Of a stretch of DNA of 64,000 bases, positions 29,465 through 46,823 are shown piece by piece. Positions within the stretch are counted from its first letter, which is position 1. The number at the start of each line of letters is the position of its first letter. A model generated the notes under the pieces. The model was not told the origin of the DNA and did not search any database. It saw only the letters and a program-made list of their open reading frames with translations. The DNA is from Oreohelix idahoensis (Eukaryota > Mollusca > Gastropoda > Stylommatophora > Oreohelicidae). The position numbers were made by a program, and so were the translations under genes. The DNA is taken from assembly GCA_024509875.1 (NCBI GenBank), contig JAMPIV010013731.1, positions 1 through 64,000 of the forward strand, read 5' to 3'.

Positions 29465-29647
29465 AGCTTAGTGTGCAATGCTGGGTTCTCAACAGGTTTC
29501 ACCACAGGGTGCTATAGTATGAAGATTTGGATATGAACCTCTGTGAGGTTAGTTATACCCTCATTGACTCTTGAAATCATCGACATGCTTCCTGGGATTT
29601 CCCCTGTGGTGAAACATGTTGAGAACCCAGCATTGCACACTAAGCTT
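29465..29647. repeat. 45-bp inverted repeat, arms about 92 bp apart
   Basis: The arm at 29465-29509 (AGCTTAGTGTGCAATGCTGG, then GTTCTCAACAGGTTTCACCA, then CAGGG) is the reverse complement of the arm at about 29602-29646 (CCCTGTGGTGAAACATGTTG, then AGAACCCAGCATTGCACACT, then AAGCT) with one mismatch in 45. No coding frame crosses it convincingly. It could be a small MITE, or an inverted duplication giving a strong RNA hairpin. Confidence 0.85.
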
Positions 29648-29649
29648 GG

Positions 29650-32600
29650 AGGAGTCACTTGAGCCCCAGACCTGACTCTGGCTTTTACCTGGTTGCCTGC
29701 ATGCAACAGGATCTCACTATGGCCCCCATGATAGGCAGGGGAGGCTGAGTAGTGGCTTTAAGTAGGATGTGACGATTCCTTGGGAGAGACCAGAACCAGA
29801 GTCCAGTATATTAGCTCTGCATATTTGAAAAACCCCCTTGGATGGCTGGAAATGCACAGTATGCCACTCGCTTCTTCCTCCTCGCATGGGACCACATGTG
29901 AAGGTTCTTTAAATGCAATCCAAGCTGAGAAAATGGAGCTCATGACTTCGACTCAACGCGTTTCTGAATGGCAGAACAGCCACAGGAAAAGTCTAGATCT
30001 ACAGTGTAGATAATACCAAGGCGTCTTCAACTTGGTATTGGCTGCCATAAAGCGATAAGCTCAGCAACCCTTGTTAAACAACAACATCCCCACCTCTCCA
30101 GGTGTAGTGTAAGTTTTAAGTCACATGTCACGCTGTCCTGCTCTGTTGACATGCCAAAAGCTGGACAGATGCAAAGTTATAATCATAATAATCAAATTCC
30201 TTTTCACTCCTTATGAAGCAAGGAGCTACCACAACGCGGAGACAGTTATAAAGAAAATACATTTTTATTTTGTTTATAATTGTCTCTGCGTAGGGCACCT
30301 CAAATAATGTGATATTTCCCGAAACACAGCTAAAGGGAAATCACTACAAGGGAATATTCTGTGCGGAACGATTGGCAACGTCCTTTTGGAGATTGGCCAA
30401 TGTTCCCTATGGTATAGAGTTATTGGAAAGAGCCCCCATTGATTACACTGTGACTTATCTGGATTTATGACTGCAATTACGGTTACTCCCTGATTTCTCC
30501 GGGTGTAGGGACAAGGGTTGAATGTTAGGTGCAGATCTATCTCAGGGGTTTGAAGTTCTCTTTCCCTGATTCAGGTTTCTCGTCATTGATGAAGACGGAA
30601 GCTCCTGATGTATTCTTACCTAAAGTGACTTCGATAATCCTCCACTCGGGAGAGATTAATTATCAAGTCTATGTGTCGCCCTTCCGTCAGAATTCACAGT
30701 ACAGACCAATATGTGTCTTTTGTACTGCTGATTCTACAGTTTATGCAGTTGAGACAAATACTATGTAAGCATAATGCACGGCATAAGTTTGTTTACCGTC
30801 TTGCATAAGTCAATAAATCAGATATATTATAAAAGACATCCACCACATCTACAGTTGTCCATGGTTACTAACTGTCCTTCGTAGCGCATGGTGTTTGCTT
30901 AATATCAACTATGTTCACCAAAGTATTGCAATAAATCAAATCTCTTGTTACAATCAGTATTCGATGTTTCTGGCTCTACTCATTATCAAGAAATGAAATA
31001 TACAATCTTACAAAGCCATTCAAACTTCTACGGTATTATTATTATTAAAATGCACCAGAAGAATTTAATTCTCTATCTCAATACATTTAAGAAGTCAATT
31101 AGTACGTTATAAATTGAAACATTAAAATATTATCTCAATGCACAAAACATTAGCCCATATATGCTCTTCATAGATATGTTTTAAATTCCATTCAATGACT
31201 AAAAAGGGGAGATAACTCCTCCAACTAGATAATAGTAAAAAATGACATCAAGGGTGGATAATTCGTCCAAAAAGAATATAGTCAACAGTGATACCAAGAG
31301 GAGGTCATTTATCCACATAGATAATATTCAACAAGGACACTCAAGGGGAGATATGTATCTATCAAATGCATGTAATACTCGGTATTAATAGTTAAGTCAT
31401 AAAATGCATCTACAACACCAAAAAGATCAGTTATACTAGTGAATAGTAACCATCAAAATAATATATACATGTAATAAAACGTACCTGCTAATCAATGTAA
31501 TTATTTATATCACTCACCCACTCAGCTGTACTTTTACACAAAAAAGCGATGCTTTTGTCCAAAGGAAGGCTTATGCAATAAGGCTGCTTTCGCTGCGAGA
31601 TGGGTTCTTTCCTGACCAACGTTCGAAATTGCAGTGCCGTGATCTTGTTAGTTCTAATGTTAAATACTAAGAAACAGCGAAATCACATTTTACGACTGTC
31701 AGATTTATGGCAGACCACGCCCATTTTTTCGTGGACCATTTTCCAATTTTCCATTAATTAACTCATGTACACTCTTTTCATTTGAATTTTGTCTAACTGT
31801 GTACATTTTTTTCGTGTTGGAAAAGAAGTGTGAAATATAATTATATTCTTCTCTAACGAGAAGTAGCCACCGTAACTGTTACATCCCATTAATGCTGGCT
31901 GCCCAACAACAGTTTGTTATATTCACGCCGGCAAGCGATTCACACAGATGAGTAAAATTGATATTTTTAGCAATTATGAATGCAGGAATCTTGAGACCGC
32001 TTAATGCAAAGTCATGAAAGAGAGCTAAGGTAATTTAAGAAAAACAATTTATACACATGTAAAGAAATGGAATGAGGGAAGAGAGAACGAGAGAAAAATA
32101 AAGCCCACGTCACGGCCGGCTTTAACCGAAGCGAGCCATAGCAACACCGGAAGACGCTGCAGTCCGTCTAACTGCAGATTCAGAAAGAACAAGACTAGCG
32201 TCTTTCAAAACCGAGCTACAGAAACACCAAAAGTCGTTGCATTTACGTCAAGCTGCAGCTTTCGGTAAGTAGCAGAGATGTCATGTATCACATCGAGCCA
32301 AAGATCGTCTGAAGATGCTGCCTTACTTCGTACTACAGATGCCGAAGTTTTAAGACATTTCCATGAATTCCAGCCAAACACTATAACGTCCAGACAGCAG
32401 TTAAATACGTATTTTCAAAATACCACTGTTTCCAAACCATGATACAATGAAAATGATATCCAGTCTCATACCTGTGGCCGGATGAACGCTGAAAACCATT
32501 TATGCCACTCATTAAACTGTGCTTCCGAAAACTCAGCCGACAACACCTTCAAATATTCCTGTTACAAGGGCACTTCTTTACTAGAGGATGATCGCCAGCA

Positions 32601-33085
32601 AATACGCGAGTCTCCTTCATTATTGATAGATTTGTTGAGCACCTATCTGAGCATCCACATTATCAGTACTTCAAGAAGAACCTTCGTTCGGATAATTCTG
32701 TACTGCGTTTTGCATCAGTGGGTTCACAGATTGATAGCATTGGCGGTATGAAACCTTACATCTTCTAAATGCATGACCAAATTTATCAAATTTAATTCCA
32801 TTAGTTCAATATTACTTCACCCCATGTCAGTTTTGAAAGGTTGCCCCATGGCTTCATATCCAATGCATCCAGATAATTTTTACTACAAAGATCTAATGAC
32901 GGTGACCTGTAATGTAAATTTATGAAATGACTAAAGTAGAAATAGTGCCGTCTTCAGGTTATGTAACAGAAAAATCATACAATAAACAAAAAACCCGTCA
33001 ATGTCGACGGGTTACTTACTAGTTATATAAGAATTTTCTTAGGCATCCCTCTGTCACAAAATATTTCCCACCAAAGTTGCAGTCT
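29650..33085. other. Unassigned AT-rich DNA
   Basis: No recognisable gene. It contains a degenerate 46-47-bp tandem repeat (31203-31390). A GC-richer patch at about 32100-32270 ends in a donor-like CTTTCGGTAAGTAG (32257-32270). Frames at 30529-30768 and 32482-32751 have no recognisable motif. A host exon cannot be excluded. Confidence 0.35.
31203..31390. repeat. Degenerate 46-47-bp tandem repeat, four units
   Basis: Units start at AAGGGGAGATAAC (31203), AAGGGTGGATAAT (31250), AAGAGGAGGTCAT (31296) and AAGGGGAGATATG (31343). Each is followed by a CATAGATAATA-like block. Identity is moderate. Confidence 0.55.
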
Positions 33086-33104
33086 GGAAATTATTTAAAA
33101 TAAC

Positions 33105-33378
33105 GTCATAGCTTGACTGCTTGCGTCTGGACCAGCGAACCAGAGCTGGTCAAGACCGTGCTCCACCTCCACGTGGTGGTCCTGGAAACAGTCTGCAGCA
33201 GTGCAGTCTGGCTGAGCGAGCACGGATCGAAGCGGGAAGGCAAACCCGGTCCCAAAAAATGCCGTGCAGAAGTCGGATGTGTCGACCGAAAGGTGCAGAT
33301 ATCACAGCTTAGACATAAACAGACACAACGCAACCATCGTCCTTTTCAGGACGAACGAGGAAGAAGAAGAAGAATTTA
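33105..33378 (+). pseudogene. Probable LINE 3' end with a GAA-type tail
   Basis: A GC-rich stretch with open frames on both strands that ends CCTTTTCAGGACGAACGAGG then AAGAAGAAGAAGAA. The tail and the Cys/Arg-rich end of the frame (KKCRAEVGCVDRKVQISQ) resemble LINE C-terminal zinc-finger ends followed by a microsatellite tail, as at 14645. Family membership was not confirmed by a second copy here. Confidence 0.35.
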
Positions 33379-36114
33379 AAAGTCGGGCGATTCTGGGCAT
33401 TGCACTAAATTGCGCAACGCTTGAAATAGCGTCTAAATCTTTAGAATTTCGTTTTGTTGTCTGTACCAAAAAATTGTCCGATCTATTTCCCACCAAAGTT
33501 GCAATCTTTTTTCATGGCGCGTGAAATTAAACATTTTTTTCCATCCTTAATAATGGTATTTATCTTATTCTTGAGACCATTTCTTGAATTTTCGCAATTT
33601 TTAATTCGAGTAACTAAAGAAAATAGTGCATTACATGTGCAGTAACTCGGCAGATGTAGTCTCTCAAGTCGATACTCCCTTAAATAATTAATTATTCAGA
33701 AACTGAGTAATAGAAAGTTGATTATGAAACTTTTGTTCAATATTTTTTTTTTAAATCCGCACATTTACACAGCGTGATGTGATAAAGCAGCTGTTAATTA
33801 ATTAGTCAAACTTCAGTCCATTTGATGTTTTTTCACATCCCCCCGTGTAATATTTTGACGCGTTACTCCATAGCTTCTTAAGCAAATGCCCACAGACGAA
33901 TTTGTGCCGCCAGTAGGGCATGCAGCAAAAAGAGCCGAACATAGCTATTTCCCACTATATTTTGTCGGGTATGCTGCTTGTAGGTTGAGAATCACTGGTC
34001 TTAAAGTTATATGTCGTAAAATCGATAATGTACCGCAAGTTACATTTCCTGTGCCTACTAAGTGGGGTACTCATACAATTGTGACTAATCTACACCGTTT
34101 CAGTAATTAGACTTTGTTTTAGAATACAAGGTTCACTAATAATCGCTGGCCGAGTCCGTGTTTTATCAGGTGCAACTACAGCAGTAGTTCTCTATGGGAA
34201 TGGCCTATGGAACTTTGTTAAAAAGGTCTCCAGAAAATGGTTCGTTAAGACAGAAAGAGACCTATTCGAGATACAGATAAGAAGATGGGAAGGCGAATAC
34301 TCTCCACCAGATAGTGTTTTCCAATAAATTATGGGGAGTTTCCTACGACATTAACTTCTGCCTCAGATCTCGATAAAGACAGAGCCCTTAACTTCCTATA
34401 AATGAAGGATTTTACCTACCTGTATACTTTTAACACAGACAGCAGAGTGATAAATTAGCAAACTAGGTAATGACCAAAGCGGCTATATGGTTTATTAGTT
34501 AAATATATACATATAAAGGGTTAGTAGACAGTAATAAAGGATGATGGTGAAAGACAATTTAAACATACAGATGAAATGTAAACATGTAGTTAGTTAAATA
34601 TGAGAGTAAATCTAAGTAAATAGCGAAATGATGATGTAATTATATTACGTGTTACCACACTGAAGTCAAATCTACACCATCTATGTGTCTCTCAACTTTC
34701 CTCCACTGTATGATTATACACGGGTATGCGTAGACTGTCCAATGTAGATTTATATTACGTCGTGTGGGTTATCTCCAAGACGAGGACTTATTGATGAAAA
34801 TCTTTGCACGTTCAGTAATGAGAACTTAGAAGGTTTACTGTCGTTCAACGCTTGGAGATCTCTCTAACGTCACCAAACTGTTGAAATTTGCCCCAGGGCA
34901 ATGTCTGCTGTCTGATCTTGAAAAGGCACTGATTAGACTGGAGCTCTTCGCGAAATGATCTCCTGGTATCATATAATTTGGTTCGCTCTCTTTTCCTCTC
35001 CGGCAGTATTTAACTACATTTATTGTGCATACTAATTATGTGAACTATTTGATTGTCGGCACATTCTATTTTCCTACCTTCCGACAATATTTGGTATTTT
35101 CGAATCAATGTTTACACTCCTTCCATTCATTTGTGTCGTATTTATTTACCTGAGAGTTTGGAATAAATCAGACCAAATTGGCTGACAAAGTCATTTTCGT
35201 GTAGTGACCCAGTGTGTGTTTGCACAAAGAGTGCCGGTCAATTATTGAACTGGTGACAGATTAGACACATGAATAATGTAAGAAACTTCCGGACAGATTT
35301 GTTCCACCAAGATGTTGTAGGGGATTACGAATGTAAACATTACCAAGAATAGACGGATATAGCAACTCCTTACATGGAAAATTGACCGTTTGAATTTTAC
35401 AAACACATAACATTAATGTAAGTCGTCCACGAAGGAGTTGTTAACAATTGTATATATAAAATTAGACTTTGAGGATTTATGTTACAAAATATATTAAGTT
35501 CCGACATCATTTATGAAAGAAGCTAGCCTCACTCGTATTTGTTTGTGTGATGTCACATTTTTTAAAACACCCCTCCCATATCGTCATATTTCGTCACAAA
35601 ATTGTAGACCCCCTCCCCTTTTTTTTGACTGTGTAACGTCATACGTGGACGACCCCTTCATAAAGCGCCCTTAAGAATAGCATAATGTGAAGTTTCACAT
35701 GAGGCTGGAAACCTGATTATGCAAATCAAAGTGCCACAGAAATACCACTGTAAATGCACATGAATGATATTGTGTAAAATGATGACATCAACAAAATTTA
35801 AAAAAAAAACATATTCACTCAACAACATACTGTGACAATATTACCTCCCCTGCTGCGCGGTAGTGGTCCCATAATGGTCAAACTCAGAGTATAATGATGA
35901 GGGTTCTCAAATGAACTAATCTTAGCTGAAGATTACTCTTGGGCAGAGACATAAATAAAAGAATGATGTTTCTACTTAAGGGAGCCTCACAGGATTTTAA
36001 AGAAAAGAAAGCATAACAACTTAGATCTTCTAAGCTGTCATAAACTTATTATTCTCCCGCCCCTTTTGTGAGGAAATATTGACTCGTATTTGTGAGCCCC
36101 CAGCTGAAGGTGAT
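33379..36114. other. Unassigned AT-rich DNA
   Basis: No gene recognised. A short inverted pair GTCGTCCACG (about 35429) and CGTGGACGAC (about 35645) lies about 215 bp apart, but the homology does not extend far. The pyrimidine-rich block at 35565-35625 (CCCCTCCC...CCCCCTCCCC) resembles the interior of short non-autonomous repeats but has no partner in this window. Confidence 0.35.
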
Positions 36115-36295
36115 TCTTCTTCTTCTTCCGTCCTTAGCCAACGACCGGCAAAGCAGTCAGTGGCCATTACGCCTAGTGGCGTCTTAAGGGCAACAGCAAA
36201 TAGATTTTCTCTGCCGTTGTTCCCATCACGCCTAATGGCGTCTTTAGGGCAACGACAAATCAATCCGTTTGTTGTTGTTTCCGTAATCAAAGTGA
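36115..36295 (-). pseudogene. LINE 3' end fragment, family of 14645-15299
   Basis: The plus strand starts with TTCTTCTTCTTC, then CCGTCCTTAGCCAACGACCG, GCAAAGCAGTCAGTGGCCAT and TACGCCTAGTGGCGTC, matching the 3' ends at 14645 and 16735. A partial second copy of the GCGTCTT..AGGGCAAC motif follows (CACGCCTAATGGCGTCTTTA), so the end is internally duplicated. Confidence 0.6.
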
Positions 36296-37994
<1,699 letters not shown>

Positions 37995-38085
37995 CCCTTT
38001 ACCCGTAACGTTCATATTATGGTAGCTGTGATAATGAGATATTCACAAATTTTATCACGATCACATTTCAGCGCCCTGAGAAGCA

Positions 38086-38247
38086 CAGTTCGTTAACAAC
38101 TGGCAACTGTTCGTTAACAACTGGCAACTGTTCGTTAACAACTGGCAACTGTTCGTTAACAACTGGCAACTGTTCGTTAACAACTGGCAACTGTTCGTTA
38201 ACAACTGGCAACTGTTCGTTAACAACTGGCAACTGTTCGTTAACAAA
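38086..38247. repeat. 21-bp tandem repeat containing GTTAAC
   Basis: About eight almost perfect copies of TGTTCGTTAACAACTGGCAAC. The period of 21 keeps minus-strand frames open in more than one phase (TNSCQLL and NEQLPVV heptapeptides), which explains the 60-63-codon frames. Confidence 0.95.
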
Positions 38248-38524
38248 CACACTTCAAGCTTTCATGTCCTGTGCTCTTTACTCATGATCGTCCTGTGTCT
38301 AATTTGTCGCTTTTAATTTGTCTCCCTTCCTTTTCTCCATTTTTTTTGGTCTCCCTTTATTTCCCGTTCCCCGAAGATTTCAGAGCACGACTGCCCTAAA
38401 ACGCTATCAGTTGTGGAAAGTGTGTGTGTGTGTGTGTGGATGGGGGTTCAAGCCATGTCGCATCCAACGCCATTGTCTTCTTCTCACATCTTATTACCCA
38501 GCCATGATGCGCCATTTAGCTAGG

Positions 38525-38795
38525 ATTCTTCTTCTTCGTACACTCTCAGACGTCTACTTGAATGTTTTCAAAGAAAGCAGTAATCAGCTAGAGGCTATTT
38601 GAATCTCCGTAGAGCTTTTCCACGAATGGTACTAGCGTCGGCCATATGCTCTTTCTCTGTTCCGCGTATGTTGGGCAACTTTAAAGCAGATGTTCAGCAG
38701 TCATTTTATCAGTGCCACAGTTACACTGATCGGTAGTTCCTATCTTTAGCTTGTTGAATAGATGGTATCTCAATTTGTTGCTAGTGTTAACTTAT
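38525..38795 (-). pseudogene. LINE C-terminal fragment (cysteine-rich end)
   Basis: The minus-strand translation reads NKLRYHLFNKLKIGTTDQCN, then CGTDKMTAEHLL, a stop, then SCPTYAEQRKSIWPTLVPFV and EKLYGDSNSL. It fits the 'GHNKL..HL...KIG.T..C.CG....T.EHLLQ.CP....R..IWP' LINE signature with a nonsense change at the Q position. The homologue at 12930-13210 is more decayed. Confidence 0.65.
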
Positions 38796-38928
38796 GCCTT
38801 TTACTTGTAAATGTTGTCATTGCTGACAATTTGTCGTTGCAGTACCAAAAAAGATGGTCCATCGCCACTTCTGCATGACCTCATGCTTGCTTGTTTTGTG
38901 TTTCCGCATCGTAAACATGCCAATTGGG

Positions 38929-39020
38929 GGTCGGAGGGGCTAAGAGGTATGGCGTTCGCCTCGAATTCTAGAGGTACCTGGTTTGATTCCCAGTAGAGGG
39001 ATTATAATTTATGGAAATTT
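38929..39020 (+). mobile_element. Possible SINE head (tRNA-like)
   Basis: GGGGCTAAGAGGTATGGCGT, then TCGCCTCGAATTCTAGAGG and TACCTGGTTTGATTCCCAG, read like a tRNA D-arm/anticodon/T-arm head with box A and box B (GGTTTGATTCC). No second copy was seen in this window. Confidence 0.4.
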
Positions 39021-39057
39021 TTGTTCAGAACCAGTGGTCCATAGTCTTTTGGGTAGT

Positions 39058-39405
39058 TTTTTTTTATTCGTGCGCCCGCTATTACTCGAGGCGAAATCTC
39101 AGGTTAGTTTGTCTAACCTGAGACTGATGTTTACGAGAGTATCCCTTTTTCTTGTACAGAGACAGGTGTCCCTCGCCATTCAGGCAGATACTCACCGATT
39201 TCGGAGGTACCCATTAGAGCTGGGTCGGCTCAGGAGCCGCCAGTCCCTGGTCGACGACACTTCTTCAAATGTCCTCGCCAGGGCTCAAGTTAATCCAGTC
39301 CTAATCCCGGTCGACGAAAAATCTTCAAATGTCCTCGCCCGGGTTTGATACTGGGTCACCCGGTCGCCAGCGCAGTTTGTCAACCACTACACCAGCGCGG
39401 CTCCC
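39058..39405 (-). mobile_element. tRNA-derived SINE, family C, with 11-bp target duplication
   Basis: The minus-strand head is GGGAGCCGCGCTGGTGTAGT then GGTTGACAAACTGCGCTGG. The same body as 6605-6946 follows (plus-strand landmarks ACTCGAGGCGAAATCTCAGG, AGACAGGTGTCCCTCGCCAT and TTCGGAGGTACCCATTAGAG), ending in an A-tail (T-run on plus from 39058). Perfect direct repeats TTTTGGGTAGT flank it at 39047-39057 and 39406-39416. Confidence 0.9.
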
Positions 39406-39416
39406 TTTTGGGTAGT

Positions 39417-40464
39417 GAGATCAGATGCCTAGCCTTCTCGGATAAGGGAGAAAAACTGGAGGTCCCGTGTGCAAGTTGCGCGCGTTAAAAATCCCAAGGC
39501 AGTTGGAAATCGTAAAGAGTAGGCTGTAGGCCGTTCGCCCTGGCAAAATTTAAAAATTAGAAACCTACCCACCACAAAAATATTTATAGAATGTGTGATT
39601 CCTATATACACACATTGGGATTCTCGCCGGTGCTACAGAGTTCGTGCACTGTGATGAGATCCTCTTTGTGTGATCTAAAGGGAGGAGATCGGAGCACTAA
39701 TGGAGTTGTCCGTGTGCAATGAAGATAGTCCTTAAAAACCAAACCAAACCACACATGCCAATAGGCTTTTAAAGCTTCTTTACGTTTCTTCCTTTTCATA
39801 ATCTTCTTCTATTTCATAGCAGTCATATATTGATTATTAAGATATTAAGGGCCTTCGACAACAGTTAGTTTCTCAACAGGGTCTTAATGTATTTTTTATT
39901 GATAGCTGCTCTCAGAAAAGTCCGTACAGGCCTTTGACATCACACCCAGTACTGCTTACTACTAAATTCTGCCGATTTGCTTTTTAACCTTTTACACAGG
40001 AGAGATTTACTGAAAGGAAAAACTCTTATGAAAGATCCAAGAAGACCTTGAGTGAATTACAAATGCATTAACTTCCGATGATTCATAAGAAAATTCAAAG
40101 AGCGCACAAAGAAAATTTAAGTCGTGATAATAAACTTCCTGCACTTGGTCGTAACCACAGCACACTTGAAATGCTATAGAGCTGTACTTTTTAACCCGTT
40201 TTTCGTGTCTGATCTACTTGTGAATACAAATAACATATCTCATTGTATCATTACTAAACATATTAATATTATTCACTTTTCGCTTTTAATGTTGGACTCT
40301 TATTCTTATCAGATATAGAATTTTGATTAACCCGTTGGAAAGAATCGATTCCTTTCCTAACTTAGGAGAACTTTGCTGTTCATTGCTGCGTGCTGGACTT
40401 TTATGAACAAGTTTCATGTGGTTTGTTTGACAGAAAACGGATTGAGTCCCCCTAGTTCCCCCCC
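39417..40464. other. Unassigned DNA
   Basis: No gene or repeat with a partner in this window was identified. Confidence 0.35.
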
Positions 40465-40742
40465 GTGAGTATCCCTTTTTTCCCCTGTATAATGACAGGT
40501 GTCCTCTCGCCATTCAGGCAGATACGATTTCGGAGGTACGCATTAGAGCTGGGTCGGCTCAGGAGCCGTTCAGGTTATTCCAGTCCCTGGTCGAAGACAC
40601 TCCTTCAAATGTATTCGCCAGGGCTCAAATTATTCCAGTCCAAGTCCCGGTCGACGACATTACTTCCTATGTCCTCGCCAGGTCTCGAACCTGGATCACC
40701 CGATCGCCAGCGCAGTGTGGTATCCATTACACCAGCGCGGAT
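40465..40742 (-). mobile_element. tRNA-derived SINE, family C, third copy
   Basis: Plus-strand landmarks are GTGAGTATCCCTTTTTTCCC, CGCCATTCAGGCAGATACGA, TTCGGAGGTACGCATTAGAG, and the head end GTATCCATTACACCAGCGCG. The insertion lacks the A-rich end seen in the other copies and carries about 12 extra bases near 40570. It abuts a LINE fragment at 40743. Confidence 0.8.
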
Positions 40743-40895
40743 AATCTTCAGACTCCGCACGGGCCACACCAAATTGGAATATCATCTATTCAACAAGATA
40801 AAGATAGGAACTATCCATGAGTTTACCTGCGGCACCGCTGAACTTCTGCTTCAAGGAAGCCCAGCTTTTGAGTGTAGCGAGAGGTACTTTTAGTA
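40743..40895 (+). pseudogene. LINE C-terminal fragment (cysteine-rich end)
   Basis: The frame gives FRLRTGHTKLEYHLFNKIKI, then GTIHEFTCGTAELLLQGSPA. It has the same signature as 38525-38795 but has lost cysteine and histidine positions (FTCG in place of C-x-CG, ELLLQ in place of EHLLQ). Confidence 0.6.
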
Positions 40896-42373
40896 TACAT
40901 GGTAGCCGACAACAAGATGTATCAGATGATACAAAGTATAGCTGCCAGATAAGAGTACTGGTCTTAAAAGCAATACCCCACTCTCAGAAATGAGCAATGG
41001 TGTCTGGTTGTCATAGGTAATAGTCAGACTGTGAAGAATTCAGGCATAGATGGTAATAATGAAAAGCCCTATTCTAACGTCCCTCTCTAAGACTTTCCTA
41101 TGTGATTGCATGTTGTCTGTGTCTAGGGAAAATAATAAAGTGAAGGTAACGTCAAACCAAACTGAAATTAGTTACTCAAAGATCTGGGTACAATTGAAAA
41201 ATGTATTTTATCTACAGTTATTGATTCTTTTATCTTTTTGTAAATAGAAAAATGGCATGAAAATCAAACTGATGATGATTAAATTTTACAATATAAGAAA
41301 GGTGTAACTGTGACTAAATGCCTGTCCCTGTCCTTTTGTGTGATCTCTCACACCTCCAGCCCTACGGCAGTATCATTTCTTCTTCTTCATTTTTCTCTCC
41401 GATCGCTTTTATTTGGCATTTCATTTTTCCCTTCCATACATTTTACTCTTTATGCTGGATATAGCATGTGGAAAGTCTCGAACACGCCACTCCCCTATGG
41501 CAGTATTTGCTACGGGAGTAATTCTTTTCTTATTGTGTCGCATTCACGCTTCACAAAGACGTGTTAAGTTACGCCAGGTTATTAGACGGTTAGTGACAAT
41601 ATTTTATCGCATAATCTGTCTGACCATCTTCTCAAGCGACGGGGCTTGTTTATCCAAGTTTGGGTTGGGCAGGAGTGCTGAATAAAACCAGAATTGTTTG
41701 TCTGGCGAAACACAGGATGACCCGTGCACAAGGCGGAACTTATGACATAAACGCTTCCGGGTCATCCTTGATACACCAACATTACTGTCTGTGTGACACA
41801 TGTGGGCATGTTGTCATGTGTGTCTACCGATCTTTCTGTAAGTTTGTACACGAGGGAATCGGACAGCATATTATCATATATGGGAGACGTTACCTTTGCA
41901 AAAGTTTTCCATGTCAGAAATATTTTGAAAGTACCACACCCGATCTGTTTGAAGATGATTGGAGCGTTTATTTAACTCCATAACAAACGAAGGCTTGGGA
42001 AAAGAGGGAATATCGTCTGACCATTTCGCAGTTTTATTTCACTGTGAATTTCACGCTCGCCAAGACAACATCAGACCTCGCCAGAGTGAAGACTAGATTC
42101 ATAATTCTTTTTTGTTAACCGGACCTTTTATTGGAGAACCAAATAACATTTACAAAGCACAGGAAATCTCTACATTTTAATACGGAACACCGGGACTAGG
42201 AAACTGAAGAAAGACAGAGGGAATTGAAGTTACAATTAACGACCCCCTGTACACGCGAAAGAAGGCAGATGACAACGTCTTTTTCTTAAGTCCTCTGAGC
42301 AAAAACTTCTGTAGCCAAGATTGGCGTAAGTAGTGCAATTTTCATTCTATGTTTCATTACTAACATGTGAACT

Positions 42374-42376
<3 letters not shown>
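40896..42376. other. Unassigned DNA; SINE-A tail fragment near 41490
   Basis: The stretch CCCCTATGGCAGTATTTGCT, then ACGGGAGTA, at about 41490-41520 matches the tail of SINE family A. The 107-codon frame at 41660-41983 is cysteine-rich in part (YCLCDTCGHVVMCVYRSFC) but not recognised. Confidence 0.35.
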
Positions 42377-46761
<4,385 letters not shown>

Positions 46762-46823
46762 TAATTTCATAAGAACTAAAGAAGTATCACCGGAAAGGAT
46801 TATGTAATTCATCAACGGGAATG

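Noticed and set aside
29767..29780. TGTGACGATTCC as a solo LTR start
   Set aside because: Similarity to the LTR start ends after about 8 bases.
32100..32270. A promoter and first exon ending at GTAAGT
   Set aside because: One donor-like site and modest GC content are not enough; no acceptor or coding partner was found.
35415..35660. A transposon suggested by GTCGTCCACG / CGTGGACGAC
   Set aside because: Only about 10 bp match, and flanking bases do not continue the pairing.
41660..41983. Cysteine-containing 107-codon frame as a zinc-binding protein
   Set aside because: Irregular cysteine spacing, no known pattern, and a SINE tail fragment lies just upstream.
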